Assembly: GCA_964418695.1 (NCBI GenBank) | Contig: CAYQMN010000007.1 | Location: forward strand, 1 to 64,000 | Reading direction: 5' to 3' | DNA: 64,000 nt | DNA from: Prado023 sp964418695 | GTDB taxonomy: Bacteria; Actinomycetota; Actinomycetes; S36-B12; CAIYMF01 | In this document: one piece after another, positions 33,918 to 42,536 of the stretch | How positions within the stretch are numbered: position 1 is the first letter of the stretch | Layout: each line of letters opens with the position of its first letter | Program-made: the position numbers and the translations under genes | The notes under the pieces: generated by a model | Databases searched by the model: none | Seen by the model: the letters and a program-made list of their open reading frames with translations, nothing else | What the model was told of the DNA's origin: nothing

Positions 33918-34204
33918 CCCCGGGCGGGGGTCGACCGCCGAGCCCGGTGGCGGTGCGCCGCCGCCGATGAAGCCCCACCCGCCGCTCGTCCGCCTGCCGC
34001 ACGCTCGCCCTATGCCCACCCGTCCGCGCGGCCACCCTCCGCAGGCCAGGTCGACTGCCGAGCTCGGTGGCGGTGAACGCCCGGACGCGCGTCAGGAACC
34101 GCCTTCGATCGAGACCAGGCCAGCCGCCCTTTCGATCGTGGGATTGTCGAGAGCATCCCCGGGCGGTGCTTCTGGCCTGTCTCGCGGGGTGCGGGGTTCC
34201 GGAG

Positions 34205-35137
34205 TCAGCCGGTGACGACGGTGTGCAGTTCGACGACGGTGAGGTCGCGGGTGCCGGTGAGGTCGAAGGTGATGATGCCGCCTTGTCCGGCGCCGGACCA
34301 GTGGACGTTCCAGTGGGTGGTGGCGGTGATGGTGACGTGTCCGGGGTGGGTGTAGCGGTAGCCGCAGGTGGGGGAGTCCTGGGCGCCCATGCCGCTGCGC
34401 CATTCGGTGCCGGTGGTGGCGCAGGTGACGGTGTTGCCGTCGCCCATGTCCCAGACGACGCGCTGGACTTGCGCGGTGGCGGTGACGGTCTGGCCGCCGG
34501 AGCTGGCGGTGGCGGTGATGGGGCCCCAGGAGTGCTGGTCGGCCCCGGCGATCCATAGCCAGGTGGGCAGCCCGATGACGGACTTGGCGTTGGGGTGGGG
34601 CAGCGGGGTGGCCCCGACGTTGGGGGCGACCAGCTTCATCCGGTCCACGGCTTCGTGGGCCAGGGCGGCCGGGTCGACGTCGGGGGGTGCGGAGTCCCGC
34701 CAGTAGTAGTAGCCCGACCCTTGCCCGGCGCTGAACGCCGCGCCGGGCGGGAGGCAGTGGTAGATCTGGCCGGTGGTGTCACCCTCCGGGGTCAGGTGAC
34801 CTTCCCAGAGGGGGTGATCGGGCGCGGGCTGTGGATCGATCAGAAGGACCCAGCACTCCTTCGAGCTTGACCAGCGCCCCGGGCCCTTGCAGGAGATCTC
34901 CTTGCCCTTGTAGAGGCACTTCTCCTGCGCCTTGCTGGCGGACTTGGCGCCGGACTCGCCCGACGTGCCGGACCCGGCAGCTGGATCCGACGAAGTGGTC
35001 ACCTCACACGACATCGTTCCTTGGTCGCTTCGTTCGCAACTGGTCGGGCCTTCTGCCGCAGCCGGGCTGGCGCCGAGGCCGAGGGCGACCAGAGTGAAGC
35101 CGACCAAGGTTGCGGCCAGCCCCCGCGAAGTCAGCAC
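34205..35137 (-). CDS. Secreted protein of unknown function
   Basis: 310 residues from GTG 35137, which overlaps the upstream lipoprotein stop (GTGCTGA); an ATG at 35188 is possible but would overlap that gene by 58 nt. Signal peptide LTSRGLAATLVGFTLVALGLGASPAAA. Mature part: a Ser/Gly/Ala/Lys linker with paired cysteines (KCLYKGKEISCKGPG), GQIYHCLPPGA, then a beta-sandwich-like region (TVTATAQVQRVVWDMGDGNTVTC ... CGYRYTHPGHVTITATTHW) that resembles a PKD-type fold. GTG/GGT-rich codons differ from the neighbours. I do not recognise a characterised family. Confidence 0.75.
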   Translation of the reverse strand: MLTSRGLAATLVGFTLVALGLGASPAAAEGPTSCERSDQGTMSCEVTTSSDPAAGSGTSGESGAKSASKAQEKCLYKGKEISCKGPGRWSSSKECWVLLIDPQPAPDHPLWEGHLTPEGDTTGQIYHCLPPGAAFSAGQGSGYYYWRDSAPPDVDPAALAHEAVDRMKLVAPNVGATPLPHPNAKSVIGLPTWLWIAGADQHSWGPITATASSGGQTVTATAQVQRVVWDMGDGNTVTCATTGTEWRSGMGAQDSPTCGYRYTHPGHVTITATTHWNVHWSGAGQGGIITFDLTGTRDLTVVELHTVVTG

Positions 35138-35760
35138 GCCGGCGGCTGATTGTGGCCGGCCGGCGGCAGCACCTTGGAAACGAGCCATCGAGGGTTCGGC
35201 GAGGGGTGCTTGACAACCCGATACCGGATCAGTTGACGGCCTGGTTCAACTGGTTTGCCGTCGTACGTCGCGCTCGTGGCCGTGAGGTCGGTGCACGCCT
35301 CGAGGACGACGAGCGACGGATCAGCTTCCAGGTCGATCTTGATCGGCTCGACCTGGTCAAGACTTACCGGACCAGTGGAGAGGATCACCAGCTTGCCCTC
35401 GAACACCGCGATCGTGCGTCTTTGAAGACTGCGCAGATCGAGGTCCACCTGGGGCTGTGTGGCTACGTAGTACATGTCGTTGAGGTCCGGTGTGGGGCTG
35501 GCCAAGATGTCGAACTGGGCCTGCTCGTAGGCCAAGACGGTTGCGGTGGCTTCGTCGAGGGCTTGCTGCTTCTCCGCGGCCAGCGTCGAGCTCGGCGTCG
35601 GGCTGGCGGTGGGTGTCGGCGCCTCGGACGTGGGCGAGCTGGCCTGCGACGGGAGCGGGCGGATGGTCGTGGTGGGCTCGCTGGAACAGCCCGCCAGCAG
35701 CAGCCCACCCACGACGGCAGCGGCCAACGGGACGCGAAGCCGTGATCGGGCGATGCTCAT
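35131..35760 (-). CDS. Lipoprotein of unknown function
   Basis: 209 residues with a lipoprotein signal (MSIARSRLRVPLAAAVVGG, lipobox LLAGC), a Pro/Ser/Thr linker (SSPTSEAPTPTASPTPSS) and a globular part with VLAYEQAQFDILASPTPDLNDMYYVA and VVLEACTDLTATSATYDGKPV, an NTF2/SnoaL-like appearance. GGAGGAGA upstream of ATG 35760 fixes the start. First gene of a two-gene unit with the secreted protein. Function unknown. Confidence 0.8.
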   Translation of the reverse strand: MSIARSRLRVPLAAAVVGGLLLAGCSSEPTTTIRPLPSQASSPTSEAPTPTASPTPSSTLAAEKQQALDEATATVLAYEQAQFDILASPTPDLNDMYYVATQPQVDLDLRSLQRRTIAVFEGKLVILSTGPVSLDQVEPIKIDLEADPSLVVLEACTDLTATSATYDGKPVEPGRQLIRYRVVKHPSPNPRWLVSKVLPPAGHNQPPAC

Positions 35761-36339
35761 GGGGTCTCCTCCGGGATGCGTTGGCCCTGTCCTGTGGCCT
35801 CGGAGGGGGCCGGGGCGCACGTGGCTCGGCGGTGGTGCCGATCGCGGACCTGCCGTGCGTCGACGCCGTTGCCGTTCGACATCCCATCCCCGTTCCCCGT
35901 GGTGCCCACCGAGCCACCTGACGCCGGTCCGTGCCGAGGCTCGACATCGTCCGCCGACAGGGCATCCAGTCCGTGCGCCGGACGGCCACCAAGGCTAACC
36001 CGGCCCCGACGATGGTCCCGACCAATGCGTCTTGAGGGTTGTGCACAGCCGGCCGGCCTCGGCCGGCGGGGCCTACCCTCGCAGCCGCGTCACGTCGCGA
36101 GGTTGGGCGCTCCGGCGGGCCCAGGTGGTCAGCGCAGAGGTCACCTGATGTCCCGTGGGCTGACAACCCGGCTGTCGTCCTGGGTGCCGGGGCCCGTCCA
36201 GGCGTGCGCGGCCGGGGGCCTGGCTGGACCTACGCGACCGTCGCAGGCCTGCCGCCGCGCGTCGGTCCGTTGGGTGGGCGTTGTTGCGAATTCTTCGCAA
36301 GAAGGTCACGATGTCCTCAACGCTGGAAGGGGCGCTGGC
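35761..36339. other. 579-bp intergenic region upstream of cbiM
   Basis: No gene supported. Contains the divergent promoter space of the lipoprotein pair and the cbiM operon, an 8-bp GCCGGCCG/CGGCCGGC hairpin at 36048-36067, and the Nur-like palindrome at 36284-36300. No cobalamin-riboswitch B12 box is apparent. Confidence 0.55.
36284..36300 (+). promoter_or_regulatory. Nur-like operator upstream of cbiM
   Basis: TTGCGA-ATTCT-TCGCAA: 6-bp inverted arms with 5-nt spacer, close to the TTGCAA-N5-TTGCAA box of the nickel-responsive Fur-family regulator Nur of Streptomyces. It lies 40 nt before cbiM, so metal-dependent repression is plausible. Confidence 0.5.
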
Positions 36340-37026
36340 ATGCACATTCCCGATGGATTCATCAGCGCGCCCGTCTCGGCCGCCGCTGGTGCGGTCGCGA
36401 TCGTCGGCGTCGGCTGGGCACTGCGCCAGGCCGGTCGTCAGCTCGACGAGCGCAGCGCTCCGATGGCAGGGCTGGTGGCGGTGTTCATCTTCGCCGTGCA
36501 GATGCTGAACTTTCCGGTCGCCGCGGGCACGAGCGGGCACCTGCTGGGTGGGGCACTCGCCGCGATACTGGTCGGCCCGGCCACCGGCGTGCTCGCCGTC
36601 ACCGTCGTGCTGATCGTGCAGGCGCTGGTCTTCGCCGACGGAGGTCTGTCCGCGCTCGGCCTGAACGTCACCAACATGGCGCTGGTGACCGTCCTTGTCG
36701 CGTGGCCCGTGTTCCGGCTGCTCGTGCGCGTTCTCCCGGCACGCCGAACCGCGTGGATGGGCGCCTCGTTCGTGGCCGCCCTGCTCTCGGTGCCGGCGTC
36801 CGCGCTGGCCTTCACCGCCGAGTACGCGCTGGGCGGGACAGGCACGTACAGCGTCGGCGCGGTGCTGGCCGCCATGGTCAGCACGCACGTCCTGATCGGC
36901 ATCGGCGAGGGCATCATCACGATGCTCACGGTCGGTGCGGTGCTCGCGGTGCGCCCCGACCTGGTGGCCGGGGTCCGCGACCGGATCCCTGCCCCCGTCC
37001 TGCGTCCGGTCCCGGTCGCGGCCTGA
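36340..37026 (+). CDS. cbiM: Cobalt/nickel ECF transporter substrate-binding membrane protein CbiM
   Basis: 228 residues. The mature N-terminus MHIPDGFIS supplies the ATCUN-type metal-binding His2 of CbiM/NikM, which is why ATG 36340 is chosen (GGAAGGGG upstream). Six or seven hydrophobic helices follow, with AVQMLNFPVAAGTSGHLLGGAL being the family hallmark. First gene of a cbiMNQO operon importing Co2+ or Ni2+ through the membrane; cobalt would feed cobalamin synthesis. Confidence 0.93.
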   Translation: MHIPDGFISAPVSAAAGAVAIVGVGWALRQAGRQLDERSAPMAGLVAVFIFAVQMLNFPVAAGTSGHLLGGALAAILVGPATGVLAVTVVLIVQALVFADGGLSALGLNVTNMALVTVLVAWPVFRLLVRVLPARRTAWMGASFVAALLSVPASALAFTAEYALGGTGTYSVGAVLAAMVSTHVLIGIGEGIITMLTVGAVLAVRPDLVAGVRDRIPAPVLRPVPVAA

Positions 37027-37035
37027 GGAGTGTCG

Positions 37036-37482
37036 ATGAGTCCCCCGAGCCAGCCCCAGCCCCGCGAGACGACGGTGGGCACCGCGTCACCGCTGGTCTC
37101 GACCGGCCCGACCGCCGCGATGGCCGCGGGCCGTCGTCACGGCCGGCTGCTCCTGGCCCTGGGTGTCGGGATCAGCCTCCTGCTGGCCGGGCTCGTGAGC
37201 TTCTACGCCAGCAGTGCCCCCGATGGGCTGAACAAGGTGGCCAGCGATCTTGGCTTCGACCTGCACGCGCAGGCGTCGGCGACTGCCGGGTCGCCGTTGG
37301 CCGACTACCAGGCCGCGTGGGTCTCCGACGAGCGGGTCGCGGTGGGCCTGGCGGGCATCGTGGGCATCCTGGTCACCGGCGCGCTGGCGTTCACTCTGTT
37401 CCTCTGGCTGGGTCGGCGCCATCCGGTCGACCCGGACGAGCCGGAGGAGACGCACGATCCACTGAGCGCCCAGCACGAATGA
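37036..37482 (+). CDS. cbiN: Cobalt/nickel transporter auxiliary protein (CbiN/PDGLE type)
   Basis: 148 residues: a Pro/Thr-rich N-terminus, one transmembrane helix (LLLALGVGISLLLAGLVSFYA), the hallmark SSAPDGLNKVASDLGF (PDGLE-type motif), and a second helix (VALAGIVGILVTG-like, GIVGILVTGALAFTLFLWLG). GAGGAG at 37025-37030 places the start at ATG 37036 rather than the GTG at 37030. Works with CbiM in metal loading. ATGA overlap with cbiQ. Confidence 0.85.
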   Translation: MSPPSQPQPRETTVGTASPLVSTGPTAAMAAGRRHGRLLLALGVGISLLLAGLVSFYASSAPDGLNKVASDLGFDLHAQASATAGSPLADYQAAWVSDERVAVGLAGIVGILVTGALAFTLFLWLGRRHPVDPDEPEETHDPLSAQHE

Positions 37483-38261
37483 CCGGAGCCCACCGGCACG
37501 GCCACGACGTGGGGGAGCGGCTCTACGTCCACGGGCACACGCCCCTGCACCTGATGGCCCCCGAGGCCAAGATCGCTGCCCTGGCCGGCTTCGTCCTGGT
37601 CGTGGTCTGCACGCCCGTCCAGCAGATCTGGGCGTTCCTCGCCTATGCCGCGCTGGTCCTCAGCTGCGCGCGGGTCGCGCAGCTGCCGGCGCGGGTGATC
37701 CTGCCGCGGATGGCCGTCGAGCTGCCGTTCGTGCTGTTCGCCGTGCTCATGCCGTTCTTCGGCCCGCCGCCGACCACCACGGTGCTGGGCCTGCACCTCT
37801 CGGTGGCAGGGCTCTGGGCGGCCTGGGGGATCCTCGCCAAGGCGACGCTCGGCGTGCTGGGCGCGGTGGTGCTGGCGGCCACCACCCCGGCTCGCGACCT
37901 GATCGCCGGGCTGCGCGCGCTGCGGGTGCCCGCGCCCCTGGTCCAGATCGCCTCGTTCATGCTGCGCTACCTGCACGTGGTCGGCGACGAGCAGCGCCGG
38001 ATGGCGATCGCCCGCGAGTCGCGGGGCTTCGAGGCGACCGGCCCGCGGGCCTGGCCCGTGCTGGCGCAATCCGCCGGAGCGCTGTTCATCCGCTCGTACG
38101 AGCGCGGTGAGCGGGTTCACCTGGCGATGCTGTCCCGGGGGTACGACGGTGCGCTGCCGGTGCTCGACGACCGTGCGGCGAGCCGGCGCGACTGGGCGCT
38201 GGCCGCCGCTCTGCCCGGGGCCGCGCTGGTCGTGTGCCTGACCGCGTGGGTGCTGGTATGA
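37479..38261 (+). CDS. cbiQ: Cobalt/nickel ECF transporter transmembrane protein CbiQ
   Basis: 260-residue EcfT-family coupling protein. Hydrophobic helices in the first two thirds, then the two Ala-Arg-Gly coupling motifs: ARESRGF and LSRGYDG, with RYLHVVGDEQRRMAIA between. Begins by ATGA overlap with cbiN and ends by ATGA overlap with cbiO, so the whole cbiMNQO set is one translation-coupled operon. Confidence 0.92.
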   Translation: MTGAHRHGHDVGERLYVHGHTPLHLMAPEAKIAALAGFVLVVVCTPVQQIWAFLAYAALVLSCARVAQLPARVILPRMAVELPFVLFAVLMPFFGPPPTTTVLGLHLSVAGLWAAWGILAKATLGVLGAVVLAATTPARDLIAGLRALRVPAPLVQIASFMLRYLHVVGDEQRRMAIARESRGFEATGPRAWPVLAQSAGALFIRSYERGERVHLAMLSRGYDGALPVLDDRAASRRDWALAAALPGAALVVCLTAWVLV

Positions 38262-39073
38262 CCGGATCGCTGCCGCCGGCGCCTCTGCCGTCCGCGCCCC
38301 TGCCGCACCCGCCCGCCAGCCTCTCGGTCGAGGGGCTGGCCTACGCCTACCCCGACGGACACCAGGCCCTCTATGGCGTCGACTTGCGGATCGAGCACGG
38401 CGAGCGGGTCGCGCTGCTCGGGCCGAACGGGGCGGGCAAGACCACGCTCGTGCTGCACCTGAACGGGATCCTCTCCGGCGGGCTGGGCTCGGTGACGGTG
38501 GCCGGTCGTTGCGTGGACCCGAAGGACCGGGCCGGGCTGCGCGAGGTGCGCCGCCTGGTCGGGATCGTGTTCCAGGACCCTGACGACCAGCTGTTCATGC
38601 CCTCGGTGCGCGAGGACGTCGCGTTCGGCCCGGCCAACCTCGGGCTGTCCGGGGCCGAGCTGGACGCACGCGTCGCCTGGGCGCTGGACCAGGTCGGGAT
38701 GGCCGGGTTCGGCGACCGCGCGCCGCACCACCTGTCGTTCGGTCAGCGCCGTCGGGTCGCAGTTGCCACGGTCCTGGCGATGCGCCCGGAGATCCTGGTG
38801 CTCGACGAGCCGTCCAGCAACCTCGACCCGGCCTCGCGCGCGGAGCTGGCCGCGATCCTGCGCGACCTGGACGTGACGATCCTGATGGTCACCCACGACC
38901 TGCTCTACGCCCTGGAGCTGTGCCCGCGCGCGGTCGTCCTGGACGACGGTGTGCTGGTCGCCGACGCCCCGACCCGCGAGCTGCTCGCCGATGCCGACCG
39001 GATGGCCCGCCACCGGCTCGCACTCCCGCACGGAGTGGCCCTGGCCGACCCCGCGAGGCACCTGGACGCGTAG
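38258..39073 (+). CDS. cbiO: Cobalt/nickel ECF transporter ATPase CbiO
   Basis: 271-residue ABC ATPase energising the metal importer. Walker A LGPNGAGKTTLVLHL, Q-loop VFQDPDDQLFMPSV, signature HLSFGQRRRVAVA, Walker B ILVLDEPSSNLDP, switch His in VTHDLLYAL. ATG 38258 overlaps the cbiQ stop. A Pro-rich N-terminal stretch (PPAPLPSAPLPHPP) precedes the domain. Confidence 0.93.
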   Translation: MTGSLPPAPLPSAPLPHPPASLSVEGLAYAYPDGHQALYGVDLRIEHGERVALLGPNGAGKTTLVLHLNGILSGGLGSVTVAGRCVDPKDRAGLREVRRLVGIVFQDPDDQLFMPSVREDVAFGPANLGLSGAELDARVAWALDQVGMAGFGDRAPHHLSFGQRRRVAVATVLAMRPEILVLDEPSSNLDPASRAELAAILRDLDVTILMVTHDLLYALELCPRAVVLDDGVLVADAPTRELLADADRMARHRLALPHGVALADPARHLDA

Positions 39074-39213
39074 GGACGGGCCCCGGTACGAGGTGAGGCC
39101 TGGCATCGCACCCCATGACCAGGCCGCCGTGGCTGACCGGCCCACGTTGGTAGTGAATACGGCCCACTGGCCATCTTGACTACCAGCTCGCGCCGCATCG
39201 TGTCCCGTCGCCG

Positions 39214-39229
39214 TAGCCTGCGCACCGTG
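39214..39229 (+). promoter_or_regulatory. Leaderless promoter of the tyrosine phosphatase gene
   Basis: A -10 box TAGCCT (39214-39219) lies 7 nt before GTG 39227, the spacing of leaderless transcripts. Supports this start over the upstream TTG at 39176. Confidence 0.5.
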
Positions 39230-40066
39230 ACGATCAGCGAACCCGTCCCGCCCGACGTCGAGCCCGGCGCCCGCATCCCCCTGGGGTCGGTGGCCAACCT
39301 GCGCAGCCTTGGCGGCTGGCGCACGATGGATGGCCGGGTGGTCCGGCACGGTCGGATCTTCCGCTCCGCGACCCTGCACTTCGGCCAGGCGGCCGACCTC
39401 GCCGCACTGGGGACCCAGCTGGGGGTCACCGCCGTGGTCGACCTGCGCACGCAGCCCGAGCGCGAGCACATGCCCTATCGACTGCCAGAGAGCATCCAGC
39501 CGCTGGTCGCCGACGTCCTGGGCGGGGTCGAGAACTCGGTGCCGGCCAGCATGGACCGGCTGCTTGAGGAGCCGGCCCGGGCCACCGAGCTGCTGGCCAC
39601 CGGCAAGGGCATCGAGCTGATGAACCAGGCCTACGAGCAGATCGTGACCCTGCCAAGCGCACACGAGGCGTTCGCGTCGATCTACACCCGGTTGGCCGAC
39701 CCGGCCGGCGGGCCGCTGCTCTTCCACTGCACCACCGGCAAGGACCGCACCGGCTGGGCGTCCGCCGCGCTGCTGCTCCTGCTCGGGGTGCCCGAGGAGG
39801 ACGTGTTCGCCGAGTACCTGCTCACCAACCAGCACCTGCTGCCGGTGTTCAGCCGCCTGTTCGACTCGTTCGCGCAGGGCGGGGGCGACCCGCAGTACCT
39901 GCGCCCTGTCCTGGGCGTGGAGCGGGGGTACCTGGAGACCGCACTGGGCCAGGTGCGTGCGGAGTACGGCTCGATCCAGGGCTACTTCACCGAGGCGCTG
40001 GGCCTGGGCCCGGACGCCCAGTCCGACCTGCGCGCCACACTGCTGCTGTCGGGAGGCCAGCCATGA
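39227..40066 (+). CDS. Tyrosine/serine protein phosphatase (DSP-like)
   Basis: 279 residues. The PTP P-loop FHCTTGKDRTGWAS (catalytic Cys, Arg) is intact, with NLRSLGGWRTMDGRVVRHGRI near the start and VVDLRTQPEREH containing the conserved acid segment. This matches the PtpB/LipA-like tyrosine-protein phosphatase family of actinobacteria. GTG 39227 preferred as above. The stop overlaps the SDR gene (ATGA). Confidence 0.88.
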   Translation: MTISEPVPPDVEPGARIPLGSVANLRSLGGWRTMDGRVVRHGRIFRSATLHFGQAADLAALGTQLGVTAVVDLRTQPEREHMPYRLPESIQPLVADVLGGVENSVPASMDRLLEEPARATELLATGKGIELMNQAYEQIVTLPSAHEAFASIYTRLADPAGGPLLFHCTTGKDRTGWASAALLLLLGVPEEDVFAEYLLTNQHLLPVFSRLFDSFAQGGGDPQYLRPVLGVERGYLETALGQVRAEYGSIQGYFTEALGLGPDAQSDLRATLLLSGGQP

Positions 40067-40863
40067 GGCCCAGCCGGATCTTCCGAGACGACCTGCTCGC
40101 CGGCCAGGTCGTGCTGGTGAGCGGCGGCGGCTCGGGCATCGGCCTGGCGATCGCCACGGAGTGCGCCGCGCTGGGCGCCCGGGTGGCGATCGGCGGCCGT
40201 GACGAGGCGCCGCTGGAGCGGGCAGCCGAGGCGCTGCGCGCCGACGGGGCGGACGTGTTCGCCCGGCGCCTGGACATCCGCGACCCGGAGGGGGCCGACG
40301 CGTGGGTCGGCGCGGTGGCCGAGCACTTCGGCGCGCTGGACGTGCTGGTCAACAACGCAGGCGGGCAGTTCCCGTCGCCGGCCGAGCAGATCCGGCCCAA
40401 GGGCTGGCTGGCCGTGATCGACACCAACCTCAACGGCACCTGGCACATGACCCGCGCCTTCGGCCAGCGTCAGATCGCCGCCCAGCGGCCCGGTCGCGTC
40501 GTCAACATCGTGGCCAACATGTGGCGCGGGTTCCCCGGGATGGCGCACACCGGTGCCGCCCGGGCGGGCGTGGTCAACCTGACCCGCACGCTGTCGCTGG
40601 AGTGGGCCAAGCACCAGATCCTGGTCAACGCCGTCGCGCCCGGTGTGATCTCCAGCAGCGGGCTGGACAGCTACCCCGAGGCGGTGCGCGCGATGCTGGA
40701 GACCGAGGTGCCCCAGCACATCCCGCTGCGCAGGCTGGGCACGGTCGACGACGTCGCGTGGGCGGTGGCCTACCTGGCCTCTCCGGCGGGGGAGTACATC
40801 ACCGGGGAGACGCTGTGCGTGGACGGCGGCCAGCAGCACTGGGGGACGGTCTTCCCGGTCTGA
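40063..40863 (+). CDS. SDR-family oxidoreductase, enoyl-CoA reductase-like
   Basis: 266-residue Rossmann enzyme: NAD(P) loop VSGGGSGIGLAIA, NNAG motif (VNNAGGQFPSPAEQ), NIVANMWRGFPGMAHTGAARAGVVNLTRTL, and VAPGVISSSGLD. The canonical YxxxK catalytic pair is absent; the HTGAARAGV segment occupies its position, as in trans-2-enoyl-CoA/2,4-dienoyl-CoA reductases. Coupled to the phosphatase gene by ATGA. Likely acts in fatty-acyl metabolism; substrate unproven. Confidence 0.85.
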   Translation: MRPSRIFRDDLLAGQVVLVSGGGSGIGLAIATECAALGARVAIGGRDEAPLERAAEALRADGADVFARRLDIRDPEGADAWVGAVAEHFGALDVLVNNAGGQFPSPAEQIRPKGWLAVIDTNLNGTWHMTRAFGQRQIAAQRPGRVVNIVANMWRGFPGMAHTGAARAGVVNLTRTLSLEWAKHQILVNAVAPGVISSSGLDSYPEAVRAMLETEVPQHIPLRRLGTVDDVAWAVAYLASPAGEYITGETLCVDGGQQHWGTVFPV

Positions 40864-40933
40864 GCAGGCGTGGCGGGGGCGCTCCGGCGGTGCCGCTCAC
40901 CGATGGGGCGCGCAGGTGTCAGGATGTGCGCCC

Positions 40934-41212
40934 ATGGACGCCGATGAGGTCGAGCTGGTGGTCGAGGGGCTGCGCGCACGAGGGGTGCTCGCCACCGTGC
41001 ACCGTCCGAGGCTGAACAAGGTGTGCGTCCGCGTGGTCCGCCCCGACGGCAGCGAGGCGCTCTGGGACACCGACGGAGCGGCTGGCCTGGAGGCCCAGGT
41101 GATGGCCAACGGCATGCTGGTCGGCTTCGTCCCGATGATCCCAGGCTCCTACGACTTCACCACCGCGCAGACCATCGAGGCGATCGCCTCGGCAGACTAC
41201 GGACGGCGCTGA
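40934..41212 (+). CDS. Small hypothetical protein
   Basis: 92 residues from ATG 40934 (in-frame GTG at 40916 also possible). Two beta-alpha-like halves: VELVVEGLRARGVLATVHRP and RVVRPDGSEALWDTDGAAGLEAQVM, then VGFVPMIPGSYDFTTAQTIEAIA. No membrane segment, signal peptide or cysteines of note. I do not recognise the family. It ends 8 nt before the flippase-like gene, so the two may be co-transcribed. Confidence 0.6.
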   Translation: MDADEVELVVEGLRARGVLATVHRPRLNKVCVRVVRPDGSEALWDTDGAAGLEAQVMANGMLVGFVPMIPGSYDFTTAQTIEAIASADYGRR

Positions 41213-41220
41213 GCAGCCCG

Positions 41221-42369
41221 ATGAGCGAGCAGCCGCCCGAGCAGTCCGCCGGCGAAGCGCCGGACCAGCCCGTGACCCCGGACGCGGGCCAGACTCCGGT
41301 CGTCGACACCTCCGGGGTGTCCGCGGCGTTCGACAAGCGCAAGACGATCATCGGGGCGATCGTCACGCTGGTCACGCTGGTCATCGTCTTCTTCGGGATC
41401 ATCCCCAAGTTCGGCTCGTACGCCGACGCGTGGGAGCAGATCAAGCTGATGACCTTCACGTCCCTGATGGCGCTGATCCTCAGCATCCTGGTGATGATCG
41501 GGCTGTACGTGCTGCCCTATCAGGCCGCGATCCCGGGGCTGCGCTACGGACCGGCGTTCGTGATCCGCCAGACCTCCTTCATGATCAGCAACGCGATCCC
41601 GGCCGGCGGGGCGGTGGGCGTCGCGATCCAGTACCCGATGCTCTCCTCGTACGGCGTCACCCCGGCAGCGGCCACGGCGGGCATCGCGGTCACCAGCCTG
41701 TGGAGCGTCCTGATGACGCTCACCCTGCCCGTCATGGGCGTGTTCGCCGCCCTGAGCACCGGACAGATGCAGGACCGGTGGCTGATCGTCGCGGTGTTCG
41801 GCCTGGTCGCCTCGGTGCTGGCGATCGTGGCCCTGTGGCTGATCCTGCGCAGCGAGGCCTCCGCGCGGAAGGTCGGGGCGCTGGGCAACCGGCTCATCGC
41901 GCCGGTCAACCGCCGCCGCGAGGAGCCACTGGACGCGGTGGCCGGGGCGATGGACCTGCGAGCCAGCACCTCCGAGGTGCTCACCAAGCACTGGCTGTGG
42001 GTGACCGTCTCCAACTACCTGGTCGTGTTCGCCCAGTTCTCGGTGCTGTGGTTCGCGATCAAGGGGATCGGCGGCCCGGGAGTCAGCGGGCTGAGCATGG
42101 CCGGGGCGTTCGCCGCGTTCTCGATCTCGCGCATGGCCAGCATGATCCCGATCACCCCCGGCGGCCTGGGCACGGTCGATGCCGCGCTGATCGCGCTGCT
42201 GGTCACGTTCGGGATGTCCGAGCCCGAGGCGGTCGCCGCGACTCTGGTGTGGCGCGCCGGGTCGTTCATCCCGCAGGTGGTGCTGGGCGTGTGCACGTTC
42301 CTCTGGTGGCGAGTGCGCCAGGCACGAGCCGAGCTGGCGGCCGCCCACGCCGCCGCGCCGGCCCCCTGA
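41221..42369 (+). CDS. Flippase-like membrane protein (LPG synthase TM/UPF0104 family)
   Basis: 382-residue integral membrane protein. A soluble acidic N-terminus (1-40) precedes about eight hydrophobic helices (IIGAIVTLVTLVIVFFGII; LMALILSILVMIGLYVLPY; LLIVAV-like WLIVAVFGLVASVLAIVALW). The motif SRMASMIPITPGGLGTVDAALIALL is the conserved PGGxG region of the lysyl-phosphatidylglycerol flippase domain. No C-terminal synthetase domain, so it is a flippase-type half only. Substrate unknown. Confidence 0.82.
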   Translation: MSEQPPEQSAGEAPDQPVTPDAGQTPVVDTSGVSAAFDKRKTIIGAIVTLVTLVIVFFGIIPKFGSYADAWEQIKLMTFTSLMALILSILVMIGLYVLPYQAAIPGLRYGPAFVIRQTSFMISNAIPAGGAVGVAIQYPMLSSYGVTPAAATAGIAVTSLWSVLMTLTLPVMGVFAALSTGQMQDRWLIVAVFGLVASVLAIVALWLILRSEASARKVGALGNRLIAPVNRRREEPLDAVAGAMDLRASTSEVLTKHWLWVTVSNYLVVFAQFSVLWFAIKGIGGPGVSGLSMAGAFAAFSISRMASMIPITPGGLGTVDAALIALLVTFGMSEPEAVAATLVWRAGSFIPQVVLGVCTFLWWRVRQARAELAAAHAAAPAP

Positions 42370-42426
42370 CCGCACTTCCCGCCGAGCCACGCCCCCGGCG
42401 CTGTCCCACCTCGATCCGACCCCCGT

Positions 42427-42446
42427 CGGTCGAGCTGGTCGAAGCC
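42427..42446 (+). repeat. Dispersed repeat copy, intergenic before ffh
   Basis: CGGTCGAGCTGGTCGAAGCC, sharing the 14-bp core GTCGAGCTGGTCGA with the copy inside the acyl-CoA dehydrogenase gene (26021-26040) and resembling 55498-55517. Confidence 0.65.
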
Positions 42447-42519
42447 CCACCCAGGGCGCCCTGACCGCACCTTCGCGCCCCGTCGCGTCCACCGGGAAGG
42501 GGCCCGCCCCGCGCGCCGG

Positions 42520-42536
42520 TAGAATTCGCTCTCGTG
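42520..42536 (+). promoter_or_regulatory. Leaderless promoter of ffh
   Basis: A -10 box TAGAAT (42520-42525) is followed 8 nt later by GTG 42534 with no Shine-Dalgarno in between, so transcription probably starts at or near the start codon. Confidence 0.6.

Noticed and set aside
36000..36339. Cobalamin riboswitch before cbiM
   Set aside because: No B12 box or conserved core was found in the 340 nt upstream; the Nur-like palindrome is the only clear element.
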